Below are positions 1-7,533 of a stretch of 19,482 nt of DNA, one piece after another. Numbering within the stretch: position 1 is the first letter of the stretch; the number at the start of each line of letters is the position of its first letter. The notes beneath the pieces were generated by a model. It was given only the letters and a program-made list of their open reading frames with translations. It did no database searches and had not been told where the DNA came from. A program made the position numbers and the translations under genes. Location: assembly GCA_023416575.1 (NCBI GenBank), contig JAEZHL010000197.1, positions 1-19,482 of the forward strand, in the 5' to 3' direction. This DNA comes from Pseudomonadota bacterium (lineage in GTDB: Bacteria > Pseudomonadota > Alphaproteobacteria > Rhizobiales > Hyphomicrobiaceae).

Positions 1-521
1 CCGGTGCCGTGCACCAGCGGGATGACGCCATCGATCGTCGGATAGTCGTCGAGCAGCCCGGAGCGCCGGACCTCCTCGGCGATGAAGCGGGCGACGGTCG
101 CCGAGCAGTTCACGCTCGTCACGACAGCGAGATAGTTGCGTGTACCAGCGGTCCCATTCTCCCGGCGGAAGCCCTGGAAGGTCGCCCGCGCCTCGAGCGG
201 CAGCACCGGCTCGGGCCGCGCATCCTGGCAGAAAGCGTAGTCGCGCTCGAAGGAGGCAAAGCCGCAGTTCTGGGTGTGCACGTGATCGCCGGGCGCGATG
301 TCCTCTGTGGCGAACCCGATCACCTGCCCGAACTTGAGAACCGGCTCCCCCTTGGCAATCCTGGTGCTCGCCATCTTGTGGCCGCGTGGGATACGCACCC
401 GTGCCGTGACGCTCCGGGCTTCCGCGCCCGGCGGCAGCGCATCCACCGCGACGATGACATTGTCCCGCTTGTCGAGGCAGAGCGTGCGCAGCTCCGCCGT
501 CAAATTCCCATTCCCCTGCAT
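1..521 (-). CDS. uxaA: UxaA-family altronate (sugar-acid) dehydratase, N-terminal part, cut by window edge
   Basis: The minus strand reads openly from an ATG at 521 to the left edge, giving 173 residues with no stop. The family dehydrates hexonates such as D-altronate to 2-keto-3-deoxygluconate in the cytoplasm. Residues about 1-95 look like the N-terminal SAF-type domain (RIPRGHKMA, GEPVLKFGQVIG, GDHVHTQN). A linker leads into the catalytic part with the hallmark GFRRENGTAGTRN at 117-129 and a Cys in SVNCSATV at 139. Full-length relatives have about 500 residues, so roughly the first third is present. A GGAGGA ribosome site lies 8-9 bases before the ATG. It is divergent from the SAF-domain oxidoreductase across 178 bases, suggesting shared control. 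Galactarate or another aldonate/aldarate is an alternative substrate; the fragment cannot settle this. Family call is strong, substrate weak. Confidence 0.85.
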   Translation of the reverse strand, partial: MQGNGNLTAELRTLCLDKRDNVIVAVDALPPGAEARSVTARVRIPRGHKMASTRIAKGEPVLKFGQVIGFATEDIAPGDHVHTQNCGFASFERDYAFCQDARPEPVLPLEARATFQGFRRENGTAGTRNYLAVVTSVNCSATVARFIAEEVRRSGLLDDYPTIDGVIPLVHGT

Positions 522-699
522 CAGCGCAGTCCTCCGCTTATTCCCTGGTTCCGGGATTTGTTCGATAGATGATCATGTTGCGCCGCTGCTGACAACGGCC
601 CAAACGAAAGGCTCACATTCCCGGCAGCCGCTTGCTCGACCGGAAGCCCTGTGCTGCACTCCCCACCAAGTCCATGGCTCGATTGAAGAGGAAAAGCCC
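522..699. promoter_or_regulatory. Divergent promoter region between uxaA and the SAF oxidoreductase gene
   Basis: These 178 bases separate two divergently read genes and must hold both promoters if both are transcribed from here. Visible elements are an 8-base perfect palindrome ATGATCAT at 569-576, and an imperfect dyad TCCC-N7-GGGA just to its left. On the minus strand a TTGTCA (596-591) could serve as a -35 box for uxaA, but no good -10 box stands at the right distance. The palindrome could be a regulator operator; that is a guess from position only. Confidence 0.35.
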
Positions 700-2058
700 G
701 TGAACCTGTTCACCATGTTGAAGGAGCGCGCCGCCGCCGGCAAACCCGTCCGTGTCGGCCAAATCGGCGCCGGCAAGTTCGGCACCATGTTCCTTGCCCA
801 GGCCCGGACGACCATCGGCATGCACATCGCCGCCGTCGCCGATCTCAACGTCGCGCGGGCCAAATCACAGCTCAAAATGGCGTCCTGGCCAGAGGAACAG
901 CACGGCGCGACCTCACTCGACGACGCTGTGAAGACCGGCAAGACATTCCTCACCGACGATGCGGAAGCGATGATCCGTCATCCGGCCATCGACGTCATCG
1001 TCGAAGCGACCGGCGATCCGAAGACCGGCATTCGGCTGTGCCAGCTCGCTATCGAAAACGGCAAGCATATCGTGATGGTCAATGTGGAGGCCGACGTTGT
1101 CGCCGGCCCGCTGCTGGCCAGGAAGGCGCGGGAAGCAGGCGTCGTCTACAGCCTCGCGTGGGGCGACCAGCCCGCGCTCGTGTGCGAGCATGTCGACTGG
1201 GCCCGCGCCTCGGGGTTCAAGGTGGTCGCCGCCGGTAAGGGCACGCGCTACCTGCCCTCCTACCACAAGCTGACGCCCGATACGGTCTGGGAGGAGCTCA
1301 AGAAGTATGTGAAGGTCGAGGATCCGAAGACCATCAACTTGAAGATGTTCAACAGCTTCCTCGACGGCACCAAATCAGCCATCGAGATGAGCGCCATCTG
1401 CAATGCGACCGGTCTCGAGTCGCAGTCGGAGGGCCTCTCCTTCCCACCCGCGAGCCGCTTCGAGCACGCCGACATCTGCAAGCCGAGAAGCGAGGGCGGC
1501 TTGCTGGAGAAAGCGGGTGTGACGGAAGTCACGTCCATGGTCTACCGCGACGGCACGGACGTTCCCCACAACCTCGCGATGGGAACGTACGTCGTGTTCG
1601 AGGCCGCCGAGGATAACGACTACAGCCGGCGCTGCTTCCGCGAATACAACATGCTGCAGGACAAGTCGGGTCGCTACGCCGCCCTCTACCGCCCGATTCA
1701 CATGATCGGGCTGGAGCTCGGCATTTCGATCGCGTCGGCCGCGCTACGGAAGGAGCCGACGGGGGCGCCGTTCTGCTTCAATTCCGACGTCGTGGCCACG
1801 GCAAAGCGCAACATGAAGGCAGGCGAAATGCTGGATGGCGAAGGTGGGTTCTGCGTCTGGGGCAAGCAGACGCCGGCACCGACCTCCCTCGCGGAGGGGC
1901 ATCTGCCACTGGGCCTTGCGCACAACATCAAGCTGAAGCGTGACGTCGCCGAGGGACAGCGTCTGAAGTGGGACGATGTCGAGATCGATCCCAACGACAG
2001 CGCGTTCAAGGCGCGGCGCGAAATGGAGGCGATGTTCAGCCGCCCGAACAAGGACTGA
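700..2058 (+). CDS. NAD(P)-dependent homoserine-dehydrogenase-like oxidoreductase with C-terminal SAF domain
   Basis: A 452-residue cytoplasmic protein. The N-terminal Rossmann domain carries GAGKFG at 23-28, then ADLN at about 47-50, where the adenosine ribose is normally held, and VEATGDP at 101-107. The middle (about 150-340) resembles the catalytic region of homoserine-dehydrogenase-like proteins. The C-terminus (about 365-432, AKRNMKAGEMLDGEGG then LKRDVAEGQRLKWDDV) is a SAF domain as found in sialic-acid synthases and UxaA. I chose GTG 700 because GAGGA lies 7 bases upstream and the Rossmann fold starts at about residue 17. The frame is open upstream to 298, but that part is antisense to uxaA. 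True homoserine dehydrogenase is unlikely because an ACT domain is absent and the neighbour is a sugar-acid dehydratase. Oxidation or reduction of a sugar acid or polyol derivative is the best inference; the substrate is unknown. Confidence 0.8.
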   Translation: MNLFTMLKERAAAGKPVRVGQIGAGKFGTMFLAQARTTIGMHIAAVADLNVARAKSQLKMASWPEEQHGATSLDDAVKTGKTFLTDDAEAMIRHPAIDVIVEATGDPKTGIRLCQLAIENGKHIVMVNVEADVVAGPLLARKAREAGVVYSLAWGDQPALVCEHVDWARASGFKVVAAGKGTRYLPSYHKLTPDTVWEELKKYVKVEDPKTINLKMFNSFLDGTKSAIEMSAICNATGLESQSEGLSFPPASRFEHADICKPRSEGGLLEKAGVTEVTSMVYRDGTDVPHNLAMGTYVVFEAAEDNDYSRRCFREYNMLQDKSGRYAALYRPIHMIGLELGISIASAALRKEPTGAPFCFNSDVVATAKRNMKAGEMLDGEGGFCVWGKQTPAPTSLAEGHLPLGLAHNIKLKRDVAEGQRLKWDDVEIDPNDSAFKARREMEAMFSRPNKD

Positions 2059-2061
2059 TCG

Positions 2062-2085
2062 CGGCTCCCGTCCTCCACGGAGCCG
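2062..2085 (+). terminator. Hairpin just after the SAF oxidoreductase gene
   Basis: CGGCTCC at 2062-2068 pairs perfectly with GGAGCCG at 2079-2085 across a 10-base loop, starting 4 bases after the stop codon. No T-run follows, so it is either a weak intrinsic terminator or an RNA 3'-end stabiliser working with the next hairpin. Confidence 0.4.
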
Positions 2086-2087
2086 AG

Positions 2088-2116
2088 CTGAGCGGCCGGG
2101 CATCCTGACCGCTCAG
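2088..2116 (+). terminator. Second tandem hairpin after the SAF oxidoreductase gene
   Basis: CTGAGCGG at 2088-2095 pairs perfectly with CCGCTCAG at 2109-2116 around a 13-base loop. It sits 2 bases after the first hairpin. The following bases (ACATTCG) hold no T-tract. The tandem pair is the likely 3' end of the transcript from 700. Confidence 0.45.
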
Positions 2117-2512
2117 ACATTCGATCATGCCTCGTCGTTGCAATGGAGGAAGGCGATATCTTTCAGCCCGCTTCGCCACAGCGTCCACTCCGTCCCACCG
2201 GACACCTGAACGCTTCAAACTAACTCCTGAACTCGAAGCCACCACATCGCGTTGTTGCTTCGAGGGCGAGATATCGCGCGCCCGATTGTTCCTGTCCTGT
2301 GCGAGGAGTTGGTTTACGTGGGCGGCGGCGAGCACGCTCCACCTCTCATATCGAGATGGCGACCGATGCCAGTCCCTGCGACTGGGGTTGGCGTTCGGCT
2401 GAGCGAACCCGAGCATTACCGCGCTCATCGCCACGGGTCGCGCTGGCGGCGGGATGGCATGCGCTTGCCTGCCGCAACCGGCGATCTCAGTCGCATCGGG
2501 GGTTAGCTCGGA
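2117..2512. other. Gene-free stretch upstream of the yhiI-rbbA-yhhJ operon
   Basis: About 400 bases lie between the tandem hairpins and the HlyD-type gene. Open frames exist on both strands (for example 2127-2402 plus and 2036-2434 minus) but their products are Arg/Ser/Trp-rich with no recognisable domain, and none has a convincing ribosome site. I see no clear promoter boxes and no terminal inverted repeats. It must contain the promoter of the downstream operon. It may also hold degraded foreign DNA, which cannot be shown by eye. Confidence 0.5.
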
Positions 2513-3607
2513 ATGGCCCGCAAATCACGCGAAAAATTGGACCGTTCTCAGAGCTTGCTCATCGGCATCCCGCTCGCCCTGGCGCTGATGGCTGCGGCGT
2601 ACCTGGCATGGCAAATGTTCAGGACACCCCCGACCCCGCCGGGCATCGTCAGCGCCAACGGCCGCATCGAGGCGACCGAGATCGACATCTCGGCCAAGCT
2701 GGCGGGGCGCATCAGTGAAATCCTGGTTAACGAGGGTGATCTCGTCAGGGCGGGCCAGGTCCTCGTCAAAATGGACACCGCCGTGCTCAATGCGCAGCTG
2801 CGCGAGGCCGAGGCAGTCCTGGCCCAGGCCGAGGTCAATGTAAACACCACCCGCAGCCAAGTGGCACAGCGGCAGGCCGAGAAGGCCAGCGCCGAAGCCG
2901 TCGTGGTTCAGCGCGAGGCCGAGCTTGTCGCAGCCAGACAGCGGCTTGCCCGTGCCATCGATCTCGTCGAGAAGGGCCACGTCACCCGCCAGCGGTACGA
3001 CGACGACCGGGCGAACTACGAAAGCGCGCAGGCCGCCGTCACCGCATCGAAAGCACAGGTCTCATCGGCCGATGCGGCCCTGACGACAGCGCGATCACAG
3101 GTCATCAGAGCGGAATCCGAGGTGGATGCCGCGCGCGCGTCGATCCAGAGGATTCAGGCAGACATCAACGACAGCGAGCTACGCTCGCCGCGGGACGGCC
3201 GGGTTCAGTTCAAGGTCGCACAGCCCGGCGAGGTCGTGCAGGCCGGTGGCCGGGTGCTGAACCTGATCGATCTCACCGACGTCTATATGACCTTCTTCCT
3301 TCCGACGGCATCTGTCGGACGGCTCACCATCGGCGATGAGGCCCGCATCATCCTCGACGCCGCGCCGCAGTTCGTCATCCCCGCCCGGATCTCGTTCGTC
3401 GCCGATGTCGCACAGTTCACACCCAAGACCGTCGAGACGGCCGAGGAACGCCAGAAGCTGATGTTCCGCGTCAGAGCCCACATCGATCCGGATCTGCTCA
3501 GGAGGCATCTCGCTCAGGTCAAGACCGGCCTACCCGGCATCGCATACGTGCGGCTCAATCCGCAGATCGCGTGGCCGCCTGACTTGCAGGTACGCGTACC
3601 GTCATGA
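2513..3607 (+). CDS. yhiI: HlyD-family periplasmic adaptor (membrane fusion protein), YhiI-like
   Basis: A 364-residue protein. One N-terminal membrane anchor spans about residues 14-36 and has no lipobox Cys. A lipoyl/barrel-sandwich segment follows (GRIEATEIDISAKLAGRI from 50, GDLVRAGQVLVKMD at 75-88). A long Ala/Gln/Glu-rich coiled-coil hairpin covers about 94-225. The second lipoyl half (SPRDGRVQFKVAQPGEVV) and beta-barrel region (VYMTFFLPTASVG) come next. Length and these segments closely match my memory of E. coli YhiI. Adaptors of this type link an inner-membrane ABC exporter to the periplasm or an outer-membrane channel. The stop overlaps the next gene's start (ATGA), so the two are translationally coupled. 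ATG 2513 has only a weak GGA 3 bases upstream. The exported substrate is unknown. Confidence 0.9.
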   Translation: MARKSREKLDRSQSLLIGIPLALALMAAAYLAWQMFRTPPTPPGIVSANGRIEATEIDISAKLAGRISEILVNEGDLVRAGQVLVKMDTAVLNAQLREAEAVLAQAEVNVNTTRSQVAQRQAEKASAEAVVVQREAELVAARQRLARAIDLVEKGHVTRQRYDDDRANYESAQAAVTASKAQVSSADAALTTARSQVIRAESEVDAARASIQRIQADINDSELRSPRDGRVQFKVAQPGEVVQAGGRVLNLIDLTDVYMTFFLPTASVGRLTIGDEARIILDAAPQFVIPARISFVADVAQFTPKTVETAEERQKLMFRVRAHIDPDLLRRHLAQVKTGLPGIAYVRLNPQIAWPPDLQVRVPS

Positions 3608-6372
3608 CCTCCGATTGGGTCTCGCCGCTGAACCCAGAGTCGGAACTGGTGGTGAGCATCCGCGACCTCAGCCAGCGATTTGGCCGAACGCTGGCCTTGG
3701 ACAGCATCGATCTGGATCTACCCGCTGGCTACATGGTGGGACTGATCGGCCCGGATGGCGTCGGCAAGTCTAGTCTTCTTTCCATAATCTCCGGAGCGCG
3801 CGCGGTTCAAACGGGCGCTGTCGAGGTTCTCGGTGGCGACATGGCGTCAGCGGCGCATCGCGAGGACGTCGGCCCGCGCGTCGCGTACATGCCCCAGGGG
3901 CTAGGGAAAAACCTCTATCCTGTGTTGTCGGTTTTCGAGAACGTCGACTTCTTCGGTCGGCTGTTCGGTCAGGGCGCCGCGGAACGTAAGCAGCGCATCG
4001 CCGGCCTCCTCGAGGCGACCAACCTTGCACCTTTCGCAAACCGGCCAGCGGGCAAGCTATCCGGCGGCATGAAGCAGAAGCTCGGCCTGTGCTGCGCGCT
4101 CATCCATGACCCGGATCTGCTCATCCTCGATGAGCCGACGACCGGCGTCGACCCGCTCTCGCGGCGGCAGTTCTGGGAACTCATCGAGCGCATCCGCCTC
4201 GGCCGGCCCGGCATGAGCATTCTGGCGGCCACCGCGTACATGGAGGAAGCGGCAAGCTTCGACTGGCTGGTGGCGATGAACGCCGGCCGTGTGCTCGCCG
4301 CCGGCACCGAGCGCGAGCTCCTGACCGAAACCGACACGCCCAATCTCGAGTCCGCGTTCATCGCCCTTCTCCCCGCGGAGGAACGCGCGGACTATCGCCC
4401 GGTCGAGATGCGGCCGCGACCAGCCGGTCTCGAGGAGGACATCGCCATCGAGGCGCATGGCCTGACGAAGCGGTTCGGCGATTTCGTCGCCGTGGATCAC
4501 GTGAGCTTTCGCATCAGCCGAGGCGAGATCTTCGGCTTCCTCGGCTCGAACGGCTCGGGCAAGTCGACGACGATGAAAATGCTGACCGGCCTCCTGCCGG
4601 CCAGCGAGGGACAGGCGTGGCTGTTCGGGCACGAGGTGGACCCTGAAGATCTCGATACCCGCCGCCGTGTCGGGTACATGTCGCAGAACTTCTCGCTCTA
4701 TTCCGAGCTCACCGTCAGGCAGAACCTCGTGCTGCATGCGCGGCTGTTCGAAATGCCTGCCGACGTGATCCCCGGGCGCGTAGAACAGATCGCGCGGCGG
4801 TTCGATCTCGTACCCATCATGGACGAGCTGCCGGACTCACTGCCTCTCGGTCAGCGGCAGCGCCTGTCCCTCGCCGTGGCGATGATCCACGACCCGGACA
4901 TTCTGATCCTGGACGAGCCGACCTCCGGCGTCGATCCCGTCGCCCGCGATCATTTCTGGCAGATCCTCATCGATCTTTCCCGAGACGACCTGGTCACCAT
5001 TTTCATTTCCACTCACTTCATGAACGAAGCCGAACGCTGTGACCGCATTTCCCTCATGAATGCGGGACGCGTTCTGGTGAGCGATACGCCGGCTGACCTC
5101 GTCAAGAGGCGCGGCGTGAAAACGCTCGAAGAAGCCTTCATTTCTTACCTGGAGGAGGCTGGCGCGGAGAGCGAGCCGGAAGACACGGCGATCATACCAG
5201 AAGCCCTGCCCGGCGTGCCTGAGCATACGGCCGTGCGCCATCGCCACTTCGATCCGCGGCGCATGCTCAGTTACTCCCTCCGCGAATCGCTCGAGCTGCG
5301 GCGCGATCCAATTCGCGCCACCATGGCCCTCGCCGGCAGCCTCATCCTGATGCTCATCATCGGCTATGGCATCAATCTTGACGTCGAGGACCTGTCGTTC
5401 GCCGTCCTCGATCGGGACCAGTCGACGATCAGCAGAAATTACACGCTGGGAATTGCCGGCTCCCGCTATTTCGTCGAGAAACCACCCATTTCGGATTATG
5501 CCGAGCTCGACCGACGGATGCGCTCCGGAGAACTCAGCCTCGCCATCGAAATTCCCCCGGGCTTCGGGCGCGATATGGAGCGCGGCAACCGGGCCCAGAT
5601 CGGCGCCTGGATCGACGGAGCCATGCCGCAGCGGGCCGAGACCGTGCAGAGTTACGTCCAGGGGCTTCACCAACACTGGCTCGCACAGCAGGCTGCGGAA
5701 AGGCAGAGTTCGGGGCCGGCCACCAACCTCGTCACGATCGAAACGCGCTTTCGCTATAATCCCAATCTTGAAAGCATCGTCGCCATGGTGCCGGGGACAA
5801 TTCCCCTTTTGCTCATGATGATCCCGGCCATGCTGACAGCCCTCAGCGTCGTCCGGGAAAAAGAGCTGGGCTCAATTATCAATTTCTACGTTACGCCCGT
5901 GACCCGGGTGGAATTCCTGCTCGGCAAGCAGATCCCCTACATCATCCTCGCAATGTTCAATTTTCTGCTTCTGGTGGGTCTTGGGGTTTTCGTGCTCGGG
6001 GTGCCGCTCACCGGAAGTTTCCCCACGCTCCTTGGGGCAACGCTCATTTATGTCATGGCCTCGACAGGGTTCGGGCTGCTGATTTCCTCGTTCATGCGCA
6101 GCCAGATCGCTGCGATTTTCGGCACTGCCATCCTGACCATGCTGCCCGCGACACAGTTCTCGGGGATGATCGATCCGGTTTCCTCGCTGCAAGGCGTCGG
6201 CGCAATAATTGGCAAGATCTATCCAACCGCCCATTATCTGACCATATCGCGCGGCGTATTTTCAAAAGCACTATCGTTTTCGGAATTGCGCTCGTCCTTC
6301 GTACCGCTCGTCATCGCCGTTCCGGTTCTGCTCACGCTTTCGGTGATGCTTTTGCGAAAGCAGGAGACTTGA
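3604..6372 (+). CDS. rbbA: RbbA-type fusion: two ABC ATPase domains plus ABC-2 permease domain
   Basis: This 922-residue inner-membrane protein matches E. coli RbbA (ribosome-associated ATPase, about 911 residues) across its length. NBD1 has Walker A GPDGVGKS at 49-56, signature LSGGM at 152-156 and Walker B LLILDEP at 172-178. NBD2 has Walker A GSNGSGKS at 314-321, signature LPLGQ at 413-417, Walker B ILILDEP at 433-439 and switch His471. The C-terminal half (about 555-920) is an ABC-2 permease with one membrane segment near 573-591, a large extracytoplasmic loop and a helix bundle from about 727. Key residues are split unevenly: NBD1 has Ala211 where the switch His belongs, and NBD2 has a degenerate signature. 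E. coli RbbA has been linked to ribosomes and EF-3-like ATPase activity, yet fusion to a permease and the adaptor gene beside it fit an exporter. Both roles remain possible. Confidence 0.93.
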   Translation: MTSDWVSPLNPESELVVSIRDLSQRFGRTLALDSIDLDLPAGYMVGLIGPDGVGKSSLLSIISGARAVQTGAVEVLGGDMASAAHREDVGPRVAYMPQGLGKNLYPVLSVFENVDFFGRLFGQGAAERKQRIAGLLEATNLAPFANRPAGKLSGGMKQKLGLCCALIHDPDLLILDEPTTGVDPLSRRQFWELIERIRLGRPGMSILAATAYMEEAASFDWLVAMNAGRVLAAGTERELLTETDTPNLESAFIALLPAEERADYRPVEMRPRPAGLEEDIAIEAHGLTKRFGDFVAVDHVSFRISRGEIFGFLGSNGSGKSTTMKMLTGLLPASEGQAWLFGHEVDPEDLDTRRRVGYMSQNFSLYSELTVRQNLVLHARLFEMPADVIPGRVEQIARRFDLVPIMDELPDSLPLGQRQRLSLAVAMIHDPDILILDEPTSGVDPVARDHFWQILIDLSRDDLVTIFISTHFMNEAERCDRISLMNAGRVLVSDTPADLVKRRGVKTLEEAFISYLEEAGAESEPEDTAIIPEALPGVPEHTAVRHRHFDPRRMLSYSLRESLELRRDPIRATMALAGSLILMLIIGYGINLDVEDLSFAVLDRDQSTISRNYTLGIAGSRYFVEKPPISDYAELDRRMRSGELSLAIEIPPGFGRDMERGNRAQIGAWIDGAMPQRAETVQSYVQGLHQHWLAQQAAERQSSGPATNLVTIETRFRYNPNLESIVAMVPGTIPLLLMMIPAMLTALSVVREKELGSIINFYVTPVTRVEFLLGKQIPYIILAMFNFLLLVGLGVFVLGVPLTGSFPTLLGATLIYVMASTGFGLLISSFMRSQIAAIFGTAILTMLPATQFSGMIDPVSSLQGVGAIIGKIYPTAHYLTISRGVFSKALSFSELRSSFVPLVIAVPVLLTLSVMLLRKQET

Positions 6373-6375
6373 GCC

Positions 6376-7497
6376 GTGCGCGTCGCCAACTCTTTCTATC
6401 TTGGCGTCAAAGAATTACGCGGACTTGCACGCGATCCGATCATGCTGATCCTGATCGTCTACGCGTTCACATTGGCGATCTACTCTGGCGCGACCGCCGT
6501 TCCGGAAACACTCAATCGGGCCGCAATCGCCGTCGTCGATGAGGATCAGTCGCCGCTGTCCTCACGCATCATCGCAGCGCTGTACCCGCCGTACTTCCTG
6601 CCCCCGCAAATCGTTTCAGCGGCAGAGATGGACCAGCGGATGGACGCGGGGCTCGATACGTTCGCCCTCAATATCCCGCCGAATTTCCAACGCGACGTGC
6701 TCGCGGGCCGCAGCCCAGCTATTCAGCTCAATGTGGATGCGACGCGCATGAGCCAGGCCTTTACGGGGAGCGGCTATATCCAGAGTATCGTCAATGGCGA
6801 GGTGAACTCATTCGTCGAGCGCTATCGCGCCGTCCCGTCCCTGCCCGTCGAGCTCGTGCTGCGGGCGCGCTTCAATCCTCAGCTCAACCGAACCTGGTTC
6901 GGCAGCATCGTGCAGCTCATCAACAACGTGACGATGCTGTCCCTCGTGCTGACCGGGGCCGCTCTCATCCGTGAGCGCGAGCATGGCACGCTCGAGCACC
7001 TGCTCGTGATGCCGGTGACGCCAACGGAGATCATGACTTCCAAGATCTGGTCCATGGGGCTCGTGGTCTGGATCGCCTGCGCCCTGTCGCTGTTCCTCGT
7101 GATCCAGCTTCTGTTACGGGTCCCGATCGAAGGCTCCGCCGCCCTCTTCCTGGCTGGCGCGGCCATGCATCTGTTTGCGACGAACTCGCTGGGGATCTTC
7201 CTCGGCACGGCGGCCCGCTCCATGCCGCAGTTCGGCCTGCTGCTGATTCTCGTCCTGTTGCCCTTGCAATTACTATCGGGCGGTAGCACGCCGCGCGAGA
7301 GCATGCCGGAGATCATCCAGTTCATCATGCTGGGGGCGCCGACCACGCATTTCGTGATGCTGGCGCAGGCGATCCTCTACCGCGGGGCCGGCTTCAGCGT
7401 CGTCTATCCCCAGTTCCTCGCGCTCGGAGCGATCGGGAGCGTGCTGTTCGTCTTCTCCCTGGCGCGTTTCCGCAAGTCGCTGAGCGAGATCGGCTGA
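6376..7497 (+). CDS. yhhJ: ABC-2 family transporter permease, YhhJ-like
   Basis: A 373-residue inner-membrane protein matching E. coli YhhJ (about 374 residues). One N-terminal membrane helix lies at about 22-40. A large extracytoplasmic loop follows, with conserved NIPPNFQRDVLAGR and NVDATRMSQAFTG. Five or six C-terminal helices begin at about 170 and include REREHGTLEHLLVMPVTP and LLPLQLLSGGSTPRESMP, typical of the ABC-2 permease family. The start is GTG at 6376, three bases after the rbbA stop, consistent with translational coupling. It probably pairs with the permease half of RbbA as a heterodimer, energised by the two RbbA ATPase domains and coupled to the YhiI-like adaptor. It ends the operon. 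Only 36 bases, without an evident hairpin, separate it from the converging dehydratase gene. Confidence 0.92.
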   Translation: MRVANSFYLGVKELRGLARDPIMLILIVYAFTLAIYSGATAVPETLNRAAIAVVDEDQSPLSSRIIAALYPPYFLPPQIVSAAEMDQRMDAGLDTFALNIPPNFQRDVLAGRSPAIQLNVDATRMSQAFTGSGYIQSIVNGEVNSFVERYRAVPSLPVELVLRARFNPQLNRTWFGSIVQLINNVTMLSLVLTGAALIREREHGTLEHLLVMPVTPTEIMTSKIWSMGLVVWIACALSLFLVIQLLLRVPIEGSAALFLAGAAMHLFATNSLGIFLGTAARSMPQFGLLLILVLLPLQLLSGGSTPRESMPEIIQFIMLGAPTTHFVMLAQAILYRGAGFSVVYPQFLALGAIGSVLFVFSLARFRKSLSEIG

Positions 7498-7533
7498 CCC
7501 CGCCCACAACGATCGGCTTGCTCCCTTGATGCC

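Noticed and set aside
298..699. Open frame extending the SAF oxidoreductase upstream to 298
   Set aside because: It is antisense to the uxaA coding region and the Rossmann motif follows soon after GTG 700, which has its own ribosome site.
2127..2402. Plus-strand 91-codon frame in the gene-free stretch
   Set aside because: No ribosome site, no domain and Arg/Ser-rich composition.
7498..7533. Bidirectional terminator between the converging yhhJ and dehydratase genes
   Set aside because: The 36 bases show no stem of useful length and no T-run on either strand.
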